From the NCBI GenBank assembly GCA_036961295.1, contig JBALVX010000002.1:186001-250000 (forward strand): 64,000 nt of DNA. Reading direction: 5' to 3'. A program made the translations under genes and the position numbers. Below are positions 1 through 9,087 of this stretch, piece by piece (position 1 is the first letter of the stretch; each line of letters starts with the position of its first letter). Source of the stretch: JAGPUQ01 sp036961295 (GTDB lineage Bacteria; Pseudomonadota; Gammaproteobacteria; Pseudomonadales; Porticoccaceae). The notes below the pieces were generated by a model. That model did not search any database, was not told the DNA's origin, and saw only the letters and a list, made by a program, of their open reading frames with translations.

Positions 1-549
1 TAATTCCGAACCACCGGGTACATCCATAAAGGTATCAAAGTACCAGCCCATTTCGCCGAGATAGTCGGACAGAGATGGCGCGCTATCGTCGAAGGTACCA
101 AAAATAAAACCCCGATAACTTTCAACGCGAACTTGCTTTAAATCTACCGTCGACGTATCAAAATCCTTAGGGTAAATTTCATCTTTTAAGGGAATGTCTG
201 ATATCCGGCCATCTGAACCGTAAGCCCAGCCATGATAATTACACACAAAGTTTTTCGCATTCCCCGAGTCGGCACGACAAATAATATTGCCGCGGTGGGC
301 GCAAGAGTTTAAAAAAGCTCGCACCACGCCATCTTGACCCCGAGTCACAATCACTCGATCCTGGCCCATAAACGTGGTCAGAAAATCGCCCTTCTCCAGC
401 ACCAAAGAATCATGGGCCAAAAACAACCAGGAGCGCGCGAAGATTCGCTCCAGCTCCATTTGGTAAATATCCTCGTCCCAATAAATTCGCCGATCTTGAA
501 TACCGCCATCGGGCCGTACTAACTCGCTGATATTTGGTCTTGTCCCCAT
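1..549 (-). CDS. Aromatic ring-hydroxylating dioxygenase, alpha subunit (N-terminal part)
   Basis: This is the N-terminal 183 codons of a Rieske non-heme iron oxygenase large subunit; the gene runs off the left edge. The Rieske [2Fe-2S] ligands are visible as C83-x-H85 and C103-x-x-H106, with the usual 17-residue gap. A GFIFGTFDD-type segment follows, as in alpha subunits of naphthalene/benzene-type dioxygenases. The catalytic iron site would lie in the missing C-terminal half. The ATG at 549 has an AGGAG eight bases upstream. The DapA-like gene lies upstream on the same strand with a 47-bp gap, so the two are probably co-transcribed. Family is secure; substrate and gene name cannot be given. 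Confidence 0.9.
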   Translation of the reverse strand, partial: MGTRPNISELVRPDGGIQDRRIYWDEDIYQMELERIFARSWLFLAHDSLVLEKGDFLTTFMGQDRVIVTRGQDGVVRAFLNSCAHRGNIICRADSGNAKNFVCNYHGWAYGSDGRISDIPLKDEIYPKDFDTSTVDLKQVRVESYRGFIFGTFDDSAPSLSDYLGEMGWYFDTFMDVPGGSEL

Positions 550-596
550 ATTCTTAACTCCTAACTGTGCAAATTTTTATATCATTTAACAAAGGG

Positions 597-1580
597 CTAA
601 ATCACACCGACTTCTTTTAGTTTACCAGCGATCCACTCTCGATACTCTGGAGACACCTGCCGCATCGGCGAGCGCAGTTTTCCGGCGGCGAGGCCCATGG
701 CGTCGTACCAGGCCTTAACATTACCTAACGTGGTCGCGTAGGTGAAGTTACCCGCCAGAGGCCCTAGCATCACCTCATCGAGAAGCTCTCTTACCGGAGA
801 CAGTGAATCCCAAATCGCATAGGCTTCATCCCATTTTCCGGCGCGAGCCAGTGCGGTGTACTCTTCGAGTAATACGCGTTTTTTACCATACAGAATATGA
901 TGGAAAGCGCCGTAGAGCACCTGCCCACCACCACGCAAATCATTTAACCAGTGGGTTTCAATCGGATCGCTGACAATAAAATCCTCGCTACACATTTTGC
1001 GTAACTTTAGGGTGTCAGCATGATTCAAACTGCCCTGCTTCATCCCCACCATAGTTTCGATTTCCGACAGCCGCTGGCACAAACCCAGGTTCATTAAATG
1101 GCCCGACACCGCTGAACGATAATAGAGTAAGGCCAGATTAGAGTTTTCTGCCAGGTAATTAAAGTAATCGAACAGCTCGTTATCAGCACGCAACTGCACA
1201 ATCGGAGTTACCACCTCTGCAGCGACAAAACCCAGACTTTCGACGTAGTTAAGTTTTTCCATTGCCTGATGAACGCTGGGATCAAAAATAATGGTGTGTA
1301 AGGGAATTCTCCCCGCCGCCGCTTCGGCGATTACCTCGTGGTAACGCATCCACTCCGTCACCGTGGTATTCCAGCACTCAGCGACAAAGCCACCGCACAC
1401 CAGGCCGGTTTCGCCGATGTCGATGTAATACTCTATGTTGTTGCGGAGGCCGACTTCGTCGAGACTATCGTCGGATAAAAAAGGCGTCACCGGGCAGTCG
1501 TACCAATCGACTATAGTTTGTTTCGCCCAGCCTTTGGCTTCTGATTTCGTGTATGGAAGATTCGATTTTTTGTTCGACAT
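597..1580 (-). CDS. Dihydrodipicolinate synthase (DapA)-family aldolase/hydratase
   Basis: This is a 327-residue class I aldolase-fold protein. The Schiff-base lysine is likely K181 in a GMKQG context, and the helper tyrosine is likely Y153 or Y154 (LLYYR). A GGFVAEC segment at 63-69 occupies the place of the usual pyruvate-binding G-x-x-GE motif. It is longer than DapA (about 290) and close in length to hydratase-aldolases such as NahE/PhdG. Its place just upstream of a ring-hydroxylating oxygenase favours a catabolic pyruvate-releasing aldolase over lysine synthesis. The ring or side chain it acts on is unknown. A 399-bp non-coding region lies upstream and may carry its promoter. Confidence 0.8.
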   Translation of the reverse strand: MSNKKSNLPYTKSEAKGWAKQTIVDWYDCPVTPFLSDDSLDEVGLRNNIEYYIDIGETGLVCGGFVAECWNTTVTEWMRYHEVIAEAAAGRIPLHTIIFDPSVHQAMEKLNYVESLGFVAAEVVTPIVQLRADNELFDYFNYLAENSNLALLYYRSAVSGHLMNLGLCQRLSEIETMVGMKQGSLNHADTLKLRKMCSEDFIVSDPIETHWLNDLRGGGQVLYGAFHHILYGKKRVLLEEYTALARAGKWDEAYAIWDSLSPVRELLDEVMLGPLAGNFTYATTLGNVKAWYDAMGLAAGKLRSPMRQVSPEYREWIAGKLKEVGVI

Positions 1581-1979
1581 AACGGTACTTATCCCCTTAG
1601 CTCTCGAGCTAAGTTATTGTGATTTCTGTTTTAGACGTTTTTTAATAAAAAAAACACTAACCAGATCCTGCCTGATAAGAGTAACTCGAAATATTTTTAT
1701 CTGTCGTAACGATTGTCGTGGCAATCGTGCTTTGGACGCACAGATTAAGAGGGCTAGTGTCTCACTCCAAAAAAGCTCACCCTGGAAAAAATATTCCTAA
1801 GCAAACCCTCCTTTGAGAACCCCTAGCTTTACCCTTACCTTAAGGGCTAATATATTAGCTACCGCGCTTAATGTGACACCATTTTTCGTAAATGTGTATA
1901 GCCATAACTGACAATCTTAAATCCCTGTCACTTAGCGTGTATAGATATGCGCAACAGGGATCTGGGGACAACACCAATA
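1581..1979. other. Non-coding region upstream of the DapA-like gene
   Basis: These 399 bp lie between the C-C hydrolase stop and the DapA-like start and contain no convincing gene. They hold a perfect 14-bp palindrome at 1846-1859 and an 8-bp inverted repeat (ATCCCTGT at 1921-1928, ACAGGGAT at 1954-1961). The sequence GTGTATAG occurs twice, near 1893 and 1938. The region probably contains the promoter and operator for the DapA/Rieske transcript, but I cannot fix a -10/-35 pair. Confidence 0.5.
1846..1859. promoter_or_regulatory. Perfect 14-bp palindrome, possible operator
   Basis: GCTAATATATTAGC is its own reverse complement. It lies about 265 bp upstream of the DapA-like start on the minus strand. 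AT-centred palindromes of this size are typical of dimeric repressor or LysR/TetR-type sites. No regulator gene is visible in the window, so the assignment is tentative. Confidence 0.3.
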
Positions 1980-2834
1980 TCAGGAAAGTCCATACTCAAG
2001 GAAATCAAGAGTTTGGCGATTAAATTTTTCAGCGTGCTCCCACTGCGCCCAGTGACCGCACTTACTGAACACCTGCAAATCTGCGTTCGGTAAACCCCAA
2101 ACGAATTTGAGCCCGTGATCGAGAGGTACGAAGCGATCGTCCCGCCCCCAAATCACTAGAGTCTCAGCCGCAACCTCAGTCAAGCGCGAAGTGAAGTCGG
2201 TTACAATTTTGGGAGCCAAAGCGAAGCTCTTCATAAAATTTTCCAGATGCTCGGGCTTTCTCATCATGTTTTCGTAACGACCCTCAATCAACTCATCACT
2301 CATCAGTGAAGGGTCGTAAACAAATACCTGAATCATTCGCTTCAATAATTCGAGGGAGGGATTTTGATAGAGACCCACCAATAATTTAATTCCTTCTAAA
2401 GGCATTGGCGTAAACAAACTTTGGCCACCGCCACCCGCACCCATCAACACCATTTTATCCAGGCGCTCGGGGTAAGCTAAGGCAAAGCTCAGCGCGCTTG
2501 CGCCGCCCATCGAGTTACCCACCAGATGCGCCTTGTCGATACCCAGCTCATCCATCAGGCCTTTTATGGCTTCCGCATTCAATACATCGCGAGGTTTATC
2601 GGCCACCACCGCATCGGATTTATTAAAGCCGGGGCAATCCAACAGGATGGTTCTATAGTTCGCTGAAAACGCCTCGATGTTGCGCGAGAAATTACTCCAA
2701 CCCGCCGCGCCAGGGCCGCCGCCGTGCAACATAATGACCGTGTCGCCACTACCGGCTTCGTTGTAGTGCAGGTTCATATCCAGGTTGCTGACATGAACGG
2801 TTTTACTGGTGTTTGCTTCGCTTAATGCGGCCAC
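1980..2834 (-). CDS. Meta-cleavage product (C-C bond) hydrolase, BphD/HsaD type
   Basis: This is a 284-residue alpha/beta hydrolase that closely follows BphD-type 2-hydroxy-6-oxo-dienoate hydrolases. The oxyanion region LHGGGPGAAGW is at 36-46. The nucleophile is S108 in GNSMGG, the acid is D233 in WGRDDRFVPLDHG, and the base is H261 in CGHWAQWEH. These sit four positions before the classical S112/D237/H265 of Burkholderia BphD. Such enzymes hydrolyse the ring-fission product after extradiol cleavage to release an acid and a dienoate. Start is GTG with an AGGAAA upstream. No extradiol dioxygenase is adjacent; a class III one lies at 24.4 kb. Family is very secure; true substrate (biphenyl-, steroid- or other-derived) is open. 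Confidence 0.9.
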   Translation of the reverse strand: MAALSEANTSKTVHVSNLDMNLHYNEAGSGDTVIMLHGGGPGAAGWSNFSRNIEAFSANYRTILLDCPGFNKSDAVVADKPRDVLNAEAIKGLMDELGIDKAHLVGNSMGGASALSFALAYPERLDKMVLMGAGGGGQSLFTPMPLEGIKLLVGLYQNPSLELLKRMIQVFVYDPSLMSDELIEGRYENMMRKPEHLENFMKSFALAPKIVTDFTSRLTEVAAETLVIWGRDDRFVPLDHGLKFVWGLPNADLQVFSKCGHWAQWEHAEKFNRQTLDFLEYGLS

Positions 2835-3030
2835 GGGGATTTCCTCTCAGTATTTTCAATAATAATTCAACGACCGATTATTAAGCCTTTCATGGACTAG
2901 CGCAAGCCGCGAGCCTGAGAACCTTTCCATTGCGAGCGTCCCGGTTTACCGGGAATCCGGTTTGGAGTAGGCTTCATAAGTAAGTAAATACCGATAACAG
3001 GCCCGATCTATAAAAAAACAGGAGCGACCC

Positions 3031-4131
3031 ATGCAAGCGTTTCCAGAACTTGGTTTTTACGCCCTACCCGGTCATGCCATAGAACCCAAGCAGATTTTCG
3101 AGGATGTTACCGCAGGCGACAGCCTGGGTTTTGGCTCGGTGTGGATTTCGGAACGACTCAATAACAAAGAGTTGGGCGTACTGTCCGGCATTAGCCTGGC
3201 CAAATCCCCCAACATGGCGGTAGCGGCGGGTTTAATCGCCAACCTGCCCGCGCGCAATCCGGTATTAACTGCGGCCTATGCCTCTACCATGATGTTGTTA
3301 TCCGACAACCGTTTTGCCCTCGGCATCGGTCGCGGGTTTAATTCATTGGCGGATAGTCTCGGCATTCCCCATATGAATTTTGCTCTGTTCGCGGATTACT
3401 TTGATATTTTGCGCCGCCTGTGGCGCGGCGAAACCGTGGATTACCAGGGTCCGGCCGGCACCTTAAAGGGCGCTAAACTAGGCATGAAGCTGGACGTTAT
3501 TCCACCGATCATTATGGCGGCAATGGGGCCCAAGACCCTGTACTGGGCCGGGCAGCATGCCGACGGCGTACTGCTGCAACCGCTGTGGAGCACCGACGGT
3601 GTTGCCGCGTCCATCGACATTGTCCGCCGCGGCGCACTCGACGCCGGGCGCGATCCCGATAGCGTAAAAATCTGGCCTATCGTAGTCACCGCCAGCGATG
3701 TAAGCGAAGAAAAACAGTTGGACTACGTGGTGCGACGCATGAGCACCTACGCCGTGCTGCCCCATATTTTGGAAGCGGTATGCGCTATCAACCAATGGTC
3801 CTTGGACGAAGTACTGCCAGTGCGCCAGGCTATTCGGGATGAAATGGATCAGGCCAAGGCTGGCAGCATGGGCGACGAAGGTGTCACTCGCGAACACGAC
3901 CAGCTGCGTCGCTTGCGAGATTTGTGGCCAGAAAAATGGCTCTATGAAGGCAACGCCATGGGTACCGCGCAACACTGCGCCGGTCGTCTAAAAGATTATT
4001 TTGATGCCGGGGCGGACGGTATTGTGTTGCACGGCAGCCGCCCACAAGATTTAGCCAGCTTACTAGACATCTGGCCGCAATACCGACCCGCCGAACGCTT
4101 TGTGGGACGCGGCGTTAATCCGGGTTTGTAA
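3031..4131 (+). CDS. Luciferase-like (LLM class) flavin/F420-dependent oxidoreductase
   Basis: This is a 366-residue TIM-barrel protein of the bacterial luciferase-like superfamily. An N-terminal GFGSVWISE segment, a central GIGRGFNSLA segment and IIMAAMGPKTLYWAGQHADGV are typical of TIGR03857-like oxidoreductases. These enzymes use FMNH2 or F420H2 to oxidise or reduce small substrates. No F420 synthesis gene is present here, so the cofactor is undecided. ATG at 3031 has CAGGAG six bases upstream. The gene diverges from the C-C hydrolase across a 196-bp region that likely holds both promoters. Confidence 0.8.
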   Translation: MQAFPELGFYALPGHAIEPKQIFEDVTAGDSLGFGSVWISERLNNKELGVLSGISLAKSPNMAVAAGLIANLPARNPVLTAAYASTMMLLSDNRFALGIGRGFNSLADSLGIPHMNFALFADYFDILRRLWRGETVDYQGPAGTLKGAKLGMKLDVIPPIIMAAMGPKTLYWAGQHADGVLLQPLWSTDGVAASIDIVRRGALDAGRDPDSVKIWPIVVTASDVSEEKQLDYVVRRMSTYAVLPHILEAVCAINQWSLDEVLPVRQAIRDEMDQAKAGSMGDEGVTREHDQLRRLRDLWPEKWLYEGNAMGTAQHCAGRLKDYFDAGADGIVLHGSRPQDLASLLDIWPQYRPAERFVGRGVNPGL

Positions 4132-4209
4132 GGCTAAATGTCTTAAATAAAAAGCAGCGACTCAAGCTTTCTCCTGGCTATCTATTCCTGGCCCTCTATC
4201 CTTGGTTCT

Positions 4210-4821
4210 CTATTTTTGGAACTGCGCCAGAAATTCTTCAGTGGTATTCGACTTAGGAAACGTCTCAGCGGGAACCTCACAGCCCAGAAAATCGCACAGG
4301 GGAGCCCAGCCCTCGCTCACCTGATACACCAGTAACTGCTCCGGGAGCACATTGGCAACCACCCGCGCATTGTGTTTTTCGTACACGGAAATAGCGCGAT
4401 CTTTGTCGCCTAGCTCACCGGCAAAGGTTTCCTCCCAAATAATTCTGCGCCCCATACTGATTTGCTGATCCGGCAGGGTCGCCGGGATATGCAACAACAT
4501 TTGGTAGAGCGTGTTATGGATACTGGTATACCAACTCTCTGAATCACGCACGGTGAGAATAACTTTGGCTTGCGGATTCGCCGCCAACAAGGGCTCCCAG
4601 AAATGACAGGCGGGCCAGTCGATGGCCGCTTGATAGCCATCCAATAGTTGCTCAAGAACCTTGGAGTCCTCCAGCGCCTCTACCCAAAGCGGGCCGTGCT
4701 CAGGATATTTAAACACCTCCATCATGTGATAAACCGGGCCGTGACCAAGTTGCTCTAATGCCGCACGTAGCGATACCGTACCGGTTCTTCCAAATCCCGC
4801 ACCAATAAGTGACAGTGCCAT
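4210..4821 (-). CDS. Sulfotransferase family protein
   Basis: This is a 203-residue protein with the PAPS-binding start GAGFGRTGTVSL (residues 8-19), the 5'-phosphosulfate loop of the Sulfotransfer_4-type family. A second conserved stretch, AKVILTVRDSESWY, corresponds to the 3'-phosphate-binding segment. It is shorter than many family members (about 220-280) but has both binding regions. It converges with the LLM oxidoreductase gene; the 78-bp gap shows no clear terminator. Likely role: sulfation of a small hydroxylated metabolite, or a degraded-substrate analogue of that reaction. The acceptor is unknown. Confidence 0.75.
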   Translation of the reverse strand: MALSLIGAGFGRTGTVSLRAALEQLGHGPVYHMMEVFKYPEHGPLWVEALEDSKVLEQLLDGYQAAIDWPACHFWEPLLAANPQAKVILTVRDSESWYTSIHNTLYQMLLHIPATLPDQQISMGRRIIWEETFAGELGDKDRAISVYEKHNARVVANVLPEQLLVYQVSEGWAPLCDFLGCEVPAETFPKSNTTEEFLAQFQK

Positions 4822-4957
4822 TTATCAAGCCCTTATAGTTTTTGTTTAAAGAAAGTCAGATCTGTATAAAACATAGTAATACAAAACATCATCAAATTCT
4901 TAATTCCCGCTGCCAACAACTTACTCTTTAGACAGGATAGGGTTTGCCAATAACTCC

Positions 4958-6169
4958 GTGTATGCTAGACCGATGAATAGAAATGTTTGGGTATTATTTG
5001 GCTGCCAGGCGCTGTTGGTGTCGATGGCTTCTTTTGTGGTGATGGTCGGCGGTTTAATCGGCAATAGCCTTGCCCCCGATCCCGCTTACGCCACCACGCC
5101 GGTTGCCATATTTATCATTGGCACTGCGCTCTCAACTTTGCCCATCACTTTAAGTATGAAACGCTTCGGCCGTAAACCGGTGTTTCTATTCTGTTCGTGC
5201 ATCGCCACTGCCGCCGCCTTAATGGCCGCGCAAGCCACGGTGATGGAAAGCTTCCCCTTATTTTTATTTGCCATCGCACTGATGGGCGTTGCGCTCGCGG
5301 CGGGACAACAGTTTCGCTTTGCGGCAATGGAAAGCGTCGCCCCGGAACACATGACCAAGGCCGCATCACGAGTATTATTAGGCGGTTTGGTCGCCGCCTT
5401 TATTGGGCCAGAATTAGTGGTGCGCGGTGAAAATTTATTCGGCTCAGCCTTTCAAGGCTCCTTCTACTTATTGGCCGGTGTTAATGTCCTGGCGCTGTGT
5501 CTGATGCTGGGTTTTCGCGAAACAAAAGTCCAACATGCGCTCAGCGATGCGGAACCCCGCCCCTGGGGAATACTGCTGCGCCAACCGGTGTTATGGGCGG
5601 CGATCATATCCGCTGCCGTGGGCTTTGCCGTTATGTCCCTGGTGATGACCGCCACCCCTTTGCACATGCACGAAGTCAACGGTCATAGTTTGGACAGCAC
5701 CAAATGGGTGATCCAATCACACATTATGGCCATGTTTATTCCTTCCTTTATCTTTCCCTGGCTAGTCAGTCGTTTCGGAGTCGGGCGATTATTAATTGCC
5801 GGCCTGGCGATGTATCTGATCGCCATCGCCGTGGTGTTTTCCCATTATGACTTTGCCAATTATTGGGTCGCATTAGTGCTACTGGGCATCGGTTGGAATT
5901 TTCTGTTTATCGGTGGAACCACCCTATTGCCACAAAGTTACCACGACAACGAGCGTTTCCGCATCCAGGCATTAAATGAATTTACCGTGTTCGGTGTGCA
6001 GGCCACCGCCGCCGTCGGTTCCGGCTGGCTGATGTTTCGCTTCGGTTGGCAAAACCTACTGCTAACGGTTATCCCTCTCGTCGTTATATTAATTATTGCC
6101 CTGTTAATTTGGCGACGTCCGCAACGCGAAACGCCCGACGACATTAAACTGGAAAGTACGACGGCATAA
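4958..6169 (+). CDS. Major facilitator superfamily (MFS) transporter
   Basis: This is a 403-residue protein with about 12 hydrophobic segments. The MFS loop 2-3 signature appears as KRFGRKP at 68-74. It probably imports or exports a small organic molecule across the inner membrane, fitting the surrounding catabolic genes. The listed start is GTG; an ATG five codons later at 4973 is equally plausible and neither has a strong ribosome site. A strong bidirectional terminator follows at 6198-6225. Substrate unknown. Confidence 0.85.
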   Translation: MYARPMNRNVWVLFGCQALLVSMASFVVMVGGLIGNSLAPDPAYATTPVAIFIIGTALSTLPITLSMKRFGRKPVFLFCSCIATAAALMAAQATVMESFPLFLFAIALMGVALAAGQQFRFAAMESVAPEHMTKAASRVLLGGLVAAFIGPELVVRGENLFGSAFQGSFYLLAGVNVLALCLMLGFRETKVQHALSDAEPRPWGILLRQPVLWAAIISAAVGFAVMSLVMTATPLHMHEVNGHSLDSTKWVIQSHIMAMFIPSFIFPWLVSRFGVGRLLIAGLAMYLIAIAVVFSHYDFANYWVALVLLGIGWNFLFIGGTTLLPQSYHDNERFRIQALNEFTVFGVQATAAVGSGWLMFRFGWQNLLLTVIPLVVILIIALLIWRRPQRETPDDIKLESTTA

Positions 6170-6197
6170 ATTTTCTCTTCATAAAAATAAATCCATA

Positions 6198-6225
6198 AAA
6201 AAGGGCCAAGTTACTGGCCCTTTTT
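6198..6225. terminator. Bidirectional rho-independent terminator
   Basis: The stem AAAAAGGGCC (6198-6207) pairs with GGCCCTTTTT (6216-6225) over an 8-base loop. A and T tracts on both sides let it stop the converging MFS and SDR transcripts. Confidence 0.85.
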
Positions 6226-6294
6226 ATTTACGTGACGTTTATTTATGTGGTTTTTATTCGCGCCAGGTTTTATCACTCGTGTAGGGGGCCTCTA

Positions 6295-7053
6295 TCACTC
6301 CAAAGCAAAACCGGCGGTCATACCACCATCGGCAACAAACTCTGATCCGGTGGAGTAAGAACTGTCGTCAGACGCCAAATAAGCCGCCAACGTCGCCATT
6401 TCTCTTGGTTGCCCAATACGCCCCAGCGGTACCGATTTAAACACTTCTCCGGCTTCATCCTGAGTAAGGCCAGTGTCGTCAAGTATCTTGGTGGCCACAC
6501 CGCCGGGATGAATGGAATTCACTCGAATATTGTCCCGACCCATCTCCAGTGCCGCGACCTTGGTCATGCCCCGCACCGCAAATTTACTCGCCACATACGC
6601 CGCCGCACCGTACATTCCGACTAAACCATCGATGGAGGAAATATTAATAATGGAACCACCGCCGGCATCTTTCATTGCTCCCGCGACGCTACGCATGCCC
6701 AAAAACACACCAAGTTGATTCACATTAATTACTTTCTGATAATCAGCCGTACTGGTCTCTGCCATTACTTTCGGTACAGTGATAATGCCTGCATTATTAA
6801 TTAACACATTTAGTTTTCCGAATTTCTTCACCGTCTCAGCAACTGCAGCTTCCCAATCTTGTTCCTTAGTTACATCGAGTCGTATATAAGCTGCCGCACC
6901 GCCAATTTCCGCGGCGAGTTTTTTGCCTTCGTCGTCGAGCACATCGCACACCATCACTTTAGCGCCACGTTCGGCAAACAATATTGCTTCCGCCGCGCCC
7001 TGGCCACGAGCGGCACCGGTGACTAATGCTACTTTTCCTGTTAAGTCGGTCAT
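6295..7053 (-). CDS. Short-chain dehydrogenase/reductase (SDR), 3-alpha/20-beta-HSD-like
   Basis: This is a 252-residue classical SDR. It has the NAD(P)-binding TGAARGQG at 12-19, NNAG at 86-89, the catalytic S140, and Y153-x-x-x-K157. The acidic D37 region after beta-2 (MVCDVLD) favours NAD over NADP. The family interconverts alcohols and ketones, including hydroxysteroids and cyclic alcohols. The divergent BVMO next door needs a ketone substrate, so an alcohol-to-ketone step feeding the BVMO is a reasonable inference. A purine-rich GGGGAAAG precedes the ATG. Confidence 0.9.
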   Translation of the reverse strand: MTDLTGKVALVTGAARGQGAAEAILFAERGAKVMVCDVLDDEGKKLAAEIGGAAAYIRLDVTKEQDWEAAVAETVKKFGKLNVLINNAGIITVPKVMAETSTADYQKVINVNQLGVFLGMRSVAGAMKDAGGGSIINISSIDGLVGMYGAAAYVASKFAVRGMTKVAALEMGRDNIRVNSIHPGGVATKILDDTGLTQDEAGEVFKSVPLGRIGQPREMATLAAYLASDDSSYSTGSEFVADGGMTAGFALE

Positions 7054-7386
7054 GCTTCTTTCCCCTATATAGTTATCAAATAGTAGTTATTAATACCTTA
7101 TTGTTAATCAGCTTATTGTTAATCAGCTTATTGCTAAATCATCATGTTCTAAATCGGGCGAGCTTCAGCCGCTATTGAACCAAAGTCCTGACTTGCCAAC
7201 TGGTTACCGAGTGGTAATATATCTGCTTAAACGGTAAAGCGCACGACAAAATTAAACTGTCAGCTTCAGCATCTCAGCGCCCTGGCCCTACTAGCAGACT
7301 GAATGCCCCGATTTGTAAGAGAGTACACAGTTGAATATACCGTGCTGTTATCGAAAAATTTTCTATTGAGAACAAGAGGTTAGAAA
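7054..7386. other. Divergent intergenic region with short tandem repeat
   Basis: These 333 bp separate the divergent SDR and BVMO genes and should hold both promoters. At 7097-7140 the 15-bp unit CTTATTGTTAATCAG occurs twice, followed by a degenerate third copy. No open frame or RNA gene is recognisable. Confidence 0.5.
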
Positions 7387-9087
7387 ATGTCTTCTGTCAC
7401 ATCCTCCGCCAACACTCGATCTTCAAACACACAAGCTTCACAAGCAAGCTCTGCTCTCGATTACGATGTAGTCATCGTGGGCGCGGGATTCGCTGGCTTA
7501 ACCGCTGTTCACCGCATGCGCGAGCTGGGGTTTAGCGCGCGTCTGTATGAAGCCGGTAAAGACGTGGGTGGCACCTGGTACTGGAATCGTTATCCGGGGC
7601 TTAAAGTTGATATTGAAAGCGTCGAGTACTCGCTGTCGTTCTCCTATGTGATTGAGCAGGAATGGGCCTGGTCGGAGCGTTATCCCGGCCCCGACGAGCT
7701 ATGCCGCTACGCAAATTTCGTCGCCGACCGTCTCGATCTGCGCCGCGACATTCAACTTGATTCACGCATTGATGTCGCCGAATTCGATGAAAGCGCCAAC
7801 CTGTGGGTACTACAAAACAGCCAGGGCGAAACGGTGCGCTCACGCTTTGTCATTATGGCAACGGGCATGCTCAATCAACCCATTAAACCTTCGTTTAAAG
7901 GGCTCGATTCCTTCCAGGGGCAGCAGTACCACAGCGCCCGCTGGCCAAGAGACGGCGTCGACCTCAGCGGCCAGCGGGTCGGTGTAATCGGCACCGGGTC
8001 TTCGGGTGTACAAATTATTTCCACCATCGCCAGCGAAGTCGGCCATTTGCATGTATTTCAACGCACGCCGGGGTATTGCCTACCGCTGCGCAATCACCCC
8101 ATGCCCGAGGAATATTCGACCCGAGTAAAAGCCAATTACGCGCAGTGGCGAGCCGCTGAGCGCTACAACTCCTTTGGCGGCTGGGTGGCGCTTAACTATG
8201 AAATCGGCGAACCCGTCACCGGATCGGCTTTAGATGCAACACCCGAAGAACGCCAGGCCCTGTTCGACGAGCGCTGGAAAAGCGGCGGGTTGAGTTTTTA
8301 CAACATCTATCCCGATGTCTACACCGACCTGGAAGCCAACGAAATCCTGGCCGTGTATTTACGCGCAAAAATTCGCGAGCGCATCAAAGATCCCAAACTC
8401 GCCGACATTCTCACGCCGAAGTACCCTGTACTCACCAAGCGCCTGATTGCCGATACCGACTACTACGAAGTGTATGAACGCGACAATGTTTCGCTGGTCG
8501 ATATTAGCGAGCACGGCATCGACGAAATCACCCCAAAAGGTGTTCGGGTTGGCGATACCGAATACGAATTCGACGCCCTGGTGTTCGCCACCGGGTTTGA
8601 CGCGCTGATCGGCTCCCTTAAAGCCATGGACGTGCGTGGGCGCAAAGGCATTACCTTCGCCGAACACTGGGAAGACGGCGCGCGCACCCACATGGGGCTG
8701 ATGAGTGCCGGTTTCCCCAACCTGTTTATTATCAATGCCGCCGGTAGCCCCGCGCCTTTATTCGCGCCTGTTATTCTGGGTCAGGAACAAATTGAATGGG
8801 TGGGTCGCTTAATGCTCAAGCTCAATGAACGTGAGCTCGACTGCATCGAGACCACGTCTAAAGCGGAAGATCACTGGGGCGGTTTGTGCGAAGAAGCGGT
8901 ATCAGCAACCCTGTTCCCGCTCACCGAAAGTTGGTACGTGGGCAAAAACGTACCGGGCAAATCCCGCACCGGCCTCGCCTACTTCGGTGGCATGGATAAC
9001 TACCGGAAATTTATGACCGAAGCCGAGGTTAGCGGTTACGAGAAAGATTTTGTTTTAAGTGCCGCACCATTGGCAGCAACGGGATAA
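7387..9087 (+). CDS. Baeyer-Villiger / flavin-containing monooxygenase (cyclohexanone monooxygenase-like)
   Basis: This is a 566-residue FAD- and NADPH-dependent monooxygenase. The FAD Rossmann motif GAGFAG is at 32-37 and GGTWYWNRYPG at 61-71. The BVMO fingerprint F-x-G-x-x-x-H-x-x-x-W-P is exact at 176-187, and the NADPH Rossmann motif GTGSSG is at 202-207. It inserts oxygen next to a ketone to give an ester or lactone. The neighbouring SDR could supply the ketone, and the amidohydrolases and esterase-like enzymes elsewhere could open the product. The ATG has AGAGG eight bases upstream. Length and motifs fit type I BVMOs. Confidence 0.93.
   Translation: MSSVTSSANTRSSNTQASQASSALDYDVVIVGAGFAGLTAVHRMRELGFSARLYEAGKDVGGTWYWNRYPGLKVDIESVEYSLSFSYVIEQEWAWSERYPGPDELCRYANFVADRLDLRRDIQLDSRIDVAEFDESANLWVLQNSQGETVRSRFVIMATGMLNQPIKPSFKGLDSFQGQQYHSARWPRDGVDLSGQRVGVIGTGSSGVQIISTIASEVGHLHVFQRTPGYCLPLRNHPMPEEYSTRVKANYAQWRAAERYNSFGGWVALNYEIGEPVTGSALDATPEERQALFDERWKSGGLSFYNIYPDVYTDLEANEILAVYLRAKIRERIKDPKLADILTPKYPVLTKRLIADTDYYEVYERDNVSLVDISEHGIDEITPKGVRVGDTEYEFDALVFATGFDALIGSLKAMDVRGRKGITFAEHWEDGARTHMGLMSAGFPNLFIINAAGSPAPLFAPVILGQEQIEWVGRLMLKLNERELDCIETTSKAEDHWGGLCEEAVSATLFPLTESWYVGKNVPGKSRTGLAYFGGMDNYRKFMTEAEVSGYEKDFVLSAAPLAATG

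Noticed and set aside
1435..1800. 121-codon plus-strand frame
   Set aside because: It overlaps the N-terminal end of the DapA-like gene in antisense and continues into non-coding sequence; no domain and no ribosome site.
3441..3975. Two minus-strand frames of 82 and 165 codons
   Set aside because: Antisense to the LLM oxidoreductase gene, no recognisable motif; typical shadows of a GC-rich coding frame.
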